In this document: positions 59,508-64,000 of the stretch, piece by piece
Numbering within the stretch: position 1 is the first letter of the stretch
Layout of the letters: the number at the start of each line of letters is the position of its first letter
Assembly: GCA_965662645.1 (NCBI GenBank)
Contig: CBFIII010000003.1
Coordinates: forward strand, 1-64,000
Direction of reading: 5' to 3'
Length of the DNA stretch: 64,000 nucleotides
Source: UBA5342 sp965662645
GTDB lineage: Bacteria > Bacteroidota > Bacteroidia > Bacteroidales > UBA5342
Made by a program: the position numbers and the translations under genes
Notes under the pieces: generated by a model
Database searches by the model: none
What the model saw: the letters and a program-made list of their open reading frames with translations, nothing else
Told to the model about the DNA's origin: nothing

Positions 59508-60878
59508 CTAATTGAAGAGCTCGCTGTGAATAGCTTGTATGGCCATTTTCATGTCTTTTTCATCTATGATGAAATAACTAACAATGGGAGAGGCTCCTGT
59601 GCAATTCATCTTAACATTAATTTTCTTGGAAGTAATGGCTGAAAAGATGCGTGATGATATCCCATAATTCTCCATAATTTTTTCACCTACAACTGCTACT
59701 AATGATATATTCTGTAAGAGTTCTATATCTTCTAATACATTTATTTGTTGTTTTTCTATGAGTGCTTTTGCTGGTATTAAGTCTTCTTTGTTAAGAATGA
59801 TGTTTATTGCAATTTGTGAGGTAAGTACTGAGTTGATATTGATGTTGTTTTGATGTAGAAGGTTGGTGATATCAGCTAATACTCCTGGCTTGATACCCAA
59901 GCCTGAGCCTTTTAGTTTTAATACGCCAAAGGCTTTGCTATAGGTCACGCTTTTTATAACTCTACTCTCATCGGTTTGATGGCTAATAACAGTAGCTGGT
60001 ACTAGGGTGTCGATATCGCCATTGATAGAGAACAGATTAACAGGAATATTTTTTTCTTTTAATGGTTCTACTGTCCTTGGATGTAGTATTTTAGCACCAA
60101 AATAAGCTAATTCGGCAGCTTCGTTATAAGCCAGTTTTTTAATGCATTGAGCATTCTCTACCAATTTAGGATCACCACTCATAAAGCCTTTGACGTCCTT
60201 CCACAGATCAAGCGAAGGGGAGTCTATACAATAGGCTATTGCTGCTGCGGAATAATCACTTCCTCCACGCCCCAATAGTGTTGTTTTGCCTTCTTGTGAA
60301 ACGCCATAATAACCGGGTATTGTTACCACCGTATTGTCTGGCATATTTTCTTTAACGGCGGATTTGTCGAAATCAACGGTAGCATCACGAAATTCGCCAT
60401 CGGTGATGAGTTTTAAGTCTTCAGGTAAGCGTAAGATGACGTCTAATCCGTTATTCTTAAGTATCTCTGTCATGCAAAGGGTACTCAGTCGTTCTCCGTA
60501 AGATAAGATGAGTGCTCCTGATGGCGCTGGTATATCATGGACGTAACTAATGGCTTTTAGGTAGTCTTTTAATTCATCAATTAAGATAAACATTTTTTTG
60601 CACGCTTCTTTTTGAGCGCTTGTATCACTTATGTTTTCTTCTAGGATACGTTGTTTTTTTTTGGCAATATTATTTACGACGTTTTCTACGTCGAGTGTCC
60701 CTTTTTCTGCTGCTAAAAGGGCTTCTATTAAACGGTCCGTTATGCCATAAAAGGCTGAGAAGACTAAGGCTACTTTACGATCGTATTTTTTTACAATCGC
60801 AATGATGCGTTTGATGTCTTCTGAGGTTTTAAGATCTGAACCACCAAATTTTATGACTGTTCTGCTCATTTCTTTCAT
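59508..60878 (-). CDS. aspartate kinase
   Basis: 456 residues, monofunctional. MKEMSRTVIKFGGSDLKTSE begins with the K-F-G-G phosphate motif; a start three codons later (60869) is equally possible. GRGGSDYSAAAIA holds the ATP/aspartate loop and SGDPKLV a conserved turn; two ACT domains follow (about 310-385 and 390-455: KSVTYSKAFGVLKLKGSGLG and LVAVVGEKIMENYGISS), the usual feedback sites for lysine or threonine. The enzyme phosphorylates aspartate, first step to lysine, threonine and methionine. There is no dehydrogenase fusion. Cytoplasmic; no asd gene nearby. Confidence 0.93.
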   Translation of the reverse strand: MKEMSRTVIKFGGSDLKTSEDIKRIIAIVKKYDRKVALVFSAFYGITDRLIEALLAAEKGTLDVENVVNNIAKKKQRILEENISDTSAQKEACKKMFILIDELKDYLKAISYVHDIPAPSGALILSYGERLSTLCMTEILKNNGLDVILRLPEDLKLITDGEFRDATVDFDKSAVKENMPDNTVVTIPGYYGVSQEGKTTLLGRGGSDYSAAAIAYCIDSPSLDLWKDVKGFMSGDPKLVENAQCIKKLAYNEAAELAYFGAKILHPRTVEPLKEKNIPVNLFSINGDIDTLVPATVISHQTDESRVIKSVTYSKAFGVLKLKGSGLGIKPGVLADITNLLHQNNININSVLTSQIAINIILNKEDLIPAKALIEKQQINVLEDIELLQNISLVAVVGEKIMENYGISSRIFSAITSKKINVKMNCTGASPIVSYFIIDEKDMKMAIQAIHSELFN

Positions 60879-60985
60879 CGAAAATTTATTGTTTCACTGT
60901 AAAAGTAGAGGAAAGACAGCCTTAATCCAAGAAGACGGCCTTGAAATGATATGAAGTGATGGTGGTTATTAACTTTTTACAAACA

Positions 60986-61020
60986 AAAACCTCTATCACG
61001 ACGTGGTGATAGAGGTTTCT
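60986..61020 (-). terminator. terminator of the amtB-PII operon
   Basis: AAAACCTCTATCAC pairs with GTGATAGAGGTTT around a 6-nt loop. On the minus strand the stem is followed by a U-rich tract. It lies 20-55 bp past the PII stop codon. Confidence 0.85.
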
Positions 61021-61041
61021 TAATATTATGGAGTGTTCTTT

Positions 61042-61395
61042 TTATATAGCTTTAGGACCGCGTTCTTGGGTTCTGATACGAATGCATTCTTCAAGATTGG
61101 TGATGAATATTTTTCCATCTCCAACTTCTCCAATGTCTTCAAATTCTCCTGTTTTGGCCGCTTTGATGATGGTAGATGTTGTAAGATCTAAATATTCATC
61201 ATTAATTGCTATATCAAGACGCATCTTGGGTATCAAATCTGGTGTTACTTTACGTCCTCGGTACAGTTCTTCTTGATGTTGTTGCCCGTGACCTGATACT
61301 TGGCTTACCGTGATGCGAGTGATACCATTTTTGATAAGAGCTTCTCTTACTTGGTCGAGTTGTACTTCTCGTATGATTGCTGTTATTAATTTCAT
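61042..61395 (-). CDS. glnK: nitrogen regulatory protein PII (GlnK-type)
   Basis: 117 residues of the PII family, trimeric sensors of 2-oxoglutarate and ATP/ADP. KLITAIIREVQLDQVREAL is the first strand-helix, the T-loop is SGHGQQHQEELYRGRKV, and the C-terminus has VGDGKIFITNLEECIRIRT with GDGKIF the ATP site. In the T-loop Tyr45 aligns with E. coli Tyr46, but the uridylylated Tyr51 is replaced by Val, so control by uridylylation is unlikely. It is 57 bp downstream of amtB and so cotranscribed; PII of this kind plugs the ammonium channel when nitrogen is plentiful. Confidence 0.93.
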   Translation of the reverse strand: MKLITAIIREVQLDQVREALIKNGITRITVSQVSGHGQQHQEELYRGRKVTPDLIPKMRLDIAINDEYLDLTTSTIIKAAKTGEFEDIGEVGDGKIFITNLEECIRIRTQERGPKAI

Positions 61396-61452
61396 TATAG
61401 TATTTTTTATAAAGTTAATGTGATGCTTAATTGAGTTATAGATTCTGCTAAT

Positions 61453-62778
61453 TTAGCTAGCATTTAACATACCATAACCACGTTCACCATGGTAGGACTT
61501 GTCTAGACCTCCCATTTCATCTTCTGTATTAGCTCTAATTTTCATGAATTTATTTAATATCCATAAGATAAGAAGAGTAACAGCAGCGGCATAGGCTATT
61601 GCTATTACTACGGCTAAGACCTGAACGCCTAACTGTTGCCATACCGACCATATGCCACCTGCTAATTGAGATGCATTGTCCATCCACGAATCACGGATGA
61701 AGAAAGAGAGGAAAATGGCACCAACGATACCGCCTACGCCATGAACACCAAAGGCATCTAGGGTGTCATCATATCCCAACTTAGTTTTTAGGGAGATAGT
61801 CCAATAACAAACTGATGAGGCTATCATTCCTAAGGCTATTGCACCTGCGGGATGTACTACTCCTGCGGCAGGTGTTACAGCTACTAGACCAGCTAATATG
61901 CCTGATGCAAAACCCAAAGCAGAGGCTTGTCCTGTGTGCCACATTTCAATACACATCCACATTACAGCGCCAGCAGCGGCTGCTATTTGTGTGGCGGTTA
62001 ACGCTTGTGCTGTGCTTAGTCCTGCTCCAAGAGATGATCCTGCATTAAAACCAAACCATCCTACCCACAAAAGACCTGCTCCCATAAGGGTCATTACGAG
62101 ACTGTTGGGGCGGTGTGCCGCTAATGGAAATCCTCTGCGTGAACCAATAAAAAGTGCGGCCACTAAGCCTGAAATTCCTGCAGAAATATGAACTACAGTA
62201 CCTCCTGCAAAGTCGATAGCTCCATTGGCTCCCATGTTAAAAATAAAACCATCCTCGGCCCATACCCAATGACAAAGGGGATTGTAAACTAAAAGGCCCC
62301 AGAGAACAATAAAGATAACATAGGTTTTGAATCTTATGCGTTCGGCAAAAGCTCCAGCCATTAAGGCGGGGGTGATCATTGCAAATTTTCCTTGAAACAT
62401 AGCGAAGACATATTCTGGTACGCCGCCTTCCATGATGCTTTCATCTATGCCTTTTAAGAAGAAATAATCAGGATTCCAGCCTATCCAGCCGCCTAGTATG
62501 TTTGATCCAAAACTCATAGAGTAACCAACGACGACCCATAATATGCTCATAACGCCCATGGCTACAAAGGAGTGCATCATGGTTCCTAATACGTTTTTGG
62601 TGCGGACTAGGCCGCCGTAGAACATGGCTAATCCTGGTATCATTAAGAGGACTAGTGCGGTAGAGGTCATCATCCAAGCTGTAGCTCCAGAGTCAATTTC
62701 TGGCGTGTTAGCGAATAGAGATCCCGATGAAAGTAGTGTTAGAGCTATTAGGCTCCACTTCTTCTTAGCGTTTTTCAT
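61453..62778 (-). CDS. amtB: ammonium transporter
   Basis: 441 residues: a signal peptide (about 1-23, LLSSGSLFANT) and eleven membrane helices. Family marks include AWMMTSTALVLLMIPGLAMF, YGGLVRTKNVLGTMMHSF, the pore-His in GTVVHISAGISGLVAAL and its partner in GVHGVGGIVGAIF. It conducts ammonium through the inner membrane; the PII partner follows in the operon. A good promoter lies upstream (62825-62856). Confidence 0.96.
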   Translation of the reverse strand: MKNAKKKWSLIALTLLSSGSLFANTPEIDSGATAWMMTSTALVLLMIPGLAMFYGGLVRTKNVLGTMMHSFVAMGVMSILWVVVGYSMSFGSNILGGWIGWNPDYFFLKGIDESIMEGGVPEYVFAMFQGKFAMITPALMAGAFAERIRFKTYVIFIVLWGLLVYNPLCHWVWAEDGFIFNMGANGAIDFAGGTVVHISAGISGLVAALFIGSRRGFPLAAHRPNSLVMTLMGAGLLWVGWFGFNAGSSLGAGLSTAQALTATQIAAAAGAVMWMCIEMWHTGQASALGFASGILAGLVAVTPAAGVVHPAGAIALGMIASSVCYWTISLKTKLGYDDTLDAFGVHGVGGIVGAIFLSFFIRDSWMDNASQLAGGIWSVWQQLGVQVLAVVIAIAYAAAVTLLILWILNKFMKIRANTEDEMGGLDKSYHGERGYGMLNAS

Positions 62779-62824
62779 TTACTTTAATGTTTGGGGTAAA
62801 AAATATGTTTTTGTGTTGTGAGGG

Positions 62825-62856
62825 CAAATATAAATCAAATAATCATAAATGACAAA
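62825..62856 (-). promoter_or_regulatory. amtB promoter (Bacteroidota -33/-7 type)
   Basis: On the minus strand TTTG (62856-62853) is followed after 20 bp by TATATTTG (62832-62825), a match to TTTG-N19..21-TAnnTTTG. It lies about 47 bp upstream of the amtB start. Confidence 0.65.
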
Positions 62857-63033
62857 GTTAATATGTCATAATGATATAGAAATGGCTATTTCTTGAGATA
62901 AAAACGATAATTCTTATTGTAAACAGTAATTATGGTTGATTTTTTGCGTAAAAATAGAGAATCACTAACTTTAAATTAATATAAAATCTATTTTTAATAT
63001 TTATTTGTGTGGATGAAGGTATTTTATATAAAA

Positions 63034-63076
63034 AACACCTATAAAAAATCAATATGACAGATTTTTTATAGGTGTT
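63034..63076 (-). terminator. terminator of the RlmD-type gene
   Basis: AACACCTATAAAAAATC pairs with GATTTTTTATAGGTGTT around a 9-nt loop, A5 at the left giving U5 on the minus strand. Starts about 28 bp past the stop codon. Confidence 0.85.
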
Positions 63077-63104
63077 GTTTCTTTATGGTATGTAATCTTG
63101 AAAA

Positions 63105-64000
63105 CTATCGTTTTTCGAGTAATACGATATTTTCGATATGGTGTGTGTGTGGAAACATATCGACAGGCTGAATGCGACTGACGTAGTATCTCTCATTCAT
63201 AAGCTGAAGGTCGCGAGCTTGTGTAGCAGGGTTACAGCTAACATAAACCACTTTTTGTGGTGCGGTGTTCAATATGACTTTAATGACATCTTCGTGCATT
63301 CCTGCTCGTGGAGGATCTGTGATGATAACATCTGGTTGCCCATTTTCTTGGATGAAATTGCTGGTGAGGATGTCTTTCATATCACCTGCAAAGAACGTGG
63401 TGTTGTCTATATTGTTAAAAGATGAGTTGACTATAGCATCTTCAATGGCTTCGGGTACATATTCTATGCCTACTACCTTTTTGCATTGTTTAGCAATGAA
63501 GTTGGCAATAGTTCCTGTGCCTGTATAGAGGTCGTAAACGATGTCGCTTTCTTTTAGATTGGCGAAATCACGGGTGACTTTGTAGAGGTTATATGCTTGT
63601 TCCGAATTGGTTTGGTAGAATGATTTAGGTCCAATTTTGAACTTAATTCCTTCCATTTCTTCATAGATGTAAGGTGTGCCTTTGTGGCATTTAATCTCTA
63701 AATCACCTATCGTATCGTTGGCTTTTGGGTTGATCACATACATTAATGAGGTGATCTCTGGAAACGTTTTTGCCAAATGGGTTAACAACCCTTCTTGCCA
63801 CTCTAGCTGTTCATGATAAAAGGAGAGGATGACCATCACTTCTCCTGTAGTAGAGGTGCGGATAATCATCGTGCGTAGAAATCCGGTTTGATTTCTTATG
63901 TCGAAATATGAAATGCCTGTTTCGTCGGCGTATTTTTTTACTTCATTACGTATGGCATTCGATGGGTCTTTTTGTAGCCAGCATTTGTTGATGTCTAATA
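63105..64000 (-). CDS. 23S rRNA (uracil-5-)-methyltransferase RlmD/RumA, partial (5' end outside window)
   Basis: The frame stays open to the window edge, so the 5' end is missing; translation of 64000-63870 gives LDINKCWLQKDPSNAIRNEV, KKYADETGISYFDIRNQTG, continuous with the rest. The methyltransferase half is complete: the FYQTNSEQAYNLYKVTRDFA block, SAM motif VYDLYTGTGTIANFIAKQCK, VIITDPPRAGMHEDV, and the catalytic Cys in VYVSCNPATQARDL. RumA-type enzymes methylate C5 of a uridine in 23S rRNA. The nearest internal ATG (63869) is not the true start. Confidence 0.92.
   Translation of the reverse strand, partial: LDINKCWLQKDPSNAIRNEVKKYADETGISYFDIRNQTGFLRTMIIRTSTTGEVMVILSFYHEQLEWQEGLLTHLAKTFPEITSLMYVINPKANDTIGDLEIKCHKGTPYIYEEMEGIKFKIGPKSFYQTNSEQAYNLYKVTRDFANLKESDIVYDLYTGTGTIANFIAKQCKKVVGIEYVPEAIEDAIVNSSFNNIDNTTFFAGDMKDILTSNFIQENGQPDVIITDPPRAGMHEDVIKVILNTAPQKVVYVSCNPATQARDLQLMNERYYVSRIQPVDMFPHTHHIENIVLLEKR

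Larger units (their letters stand above)
62779..63104. other. intergenic upstream of amtB
   Basis: 326 bp holding the amtB promoter and the rlmD-type gene's terminator. The middle (about 62860-63000) is AT-rich with no gene. Confidence 0.5.

Noticed and set aside
1..64000. tRNA, rRNA genes and CRISPR arrays
   Set aside because: No cloverleaf, rRNA segment or regular repeat-spacer array was recognised by eye; a tRNAscan/Infernal run would be decisive.

Overview
The window looks like chromosome of a member of the Bacteroidota, most likely a marine or anaerobic Bacteroidales/Marinilabiliales-type organism (inference). Support: TonB receptors with an N-terminal carboxypeptidase-D-like domain, lipoproteins with an early S-C lipobox, signal peptides ending in AQ, a TAnnTTTG promoter upstream of amtB, FucP-type sugar transporters, an S23-type four-helix ORF, and low-GC AT-rich intergenic DNA. 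Hcp and radical SAM genes fit an anaerobe or facultative anaerobe. I saw no rRNA, tRNA or CRISPR array.

Layout. 1-3.3 kb is accessory debris: attC-like repeats, diverged duplicated non-coding DNA, one GIY-YIG gene, and a decayed tyrosine recombinase bracketed by 23-bp direct repeats. 3.3-8.7 kb is a TolC/adaptor/RND efflux operon. 9.3-16.1 kb holds two hypothetical minus-strand genes (one followed by another attC-like repeat), a membrane LytTR regulator divergent from a small membrane protein, and two beta-lactamase-fold serine hydrolases. At 16.1-16.7 kb a copied signal-peptide segment of the first hydrolase is joined to a RhuM remnant. 17-22.5 kb carries leuB, a complete IS3-type element, an aminotransferase and selD. 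22.8-31.8 kb is a sensory cluster: three large histidine kinases, an orphan CheR-type methyltransferase and the remnant of a response regulator. 32.3-34 kb is hcp (hybrid cluster protein) with a CRP/FNR-like palindrome upstream, then about 1.5 kb of repeats and ssb. 36.5-38.9 kb is a zincin lipoprotein with an overlapping partner lipoprotein. 39-46 kb holds a PNPOx-like protein, a zinc-ribbon/radical SAM pair, an SDR/pentapeptide-repeat pair, a small zinc-ribbon protein and a TonB receptor. 46-48 kb has a YedF-like DsrE protein and a secreted bleomycin-hydrolase-type peptidase. 48.4-54.4 kb is a galactose locus (two MFS sugar transporters, galK, galT, with a damaged S23-like ORF between galK and galT). 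54.9-58.7 kb has a TonB receptor, a His-rich membrane protein and a corrinoid adenosyltransferase. 59-63 kb has a MaoC hydratase, aspartate kinase and the amtB-PII nitrogen operon. The right edge cuts through an RlmD-type rRNA methyltransferase.

How the parts work together. The clear functional units are drug/solute efflux, galactose uptake plus the kinase and uridylyltransferase steps of the Leloir pathway, ammonium uptake with its PII regulator, a selenium theme (SelD and a YedF-like DsrE protein, not adjacent), and a signalling cluster whose output gene is not visible.

The most unusual signals are non-coding. There are several dispersed palindromic repeat families (a roughly 90-bp family with six full or partial copies, a 34-bp family with three, a 115-bp family with two), attC-like repeats after minus-strand genes, and a helically phased CGTTT array upstream of ssb. 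Several loci show decay in progress: integrase, RhuM, hydrolase fragment, response regulator and S23 ORF. All family assignments come from reading motifs; no database search was run.
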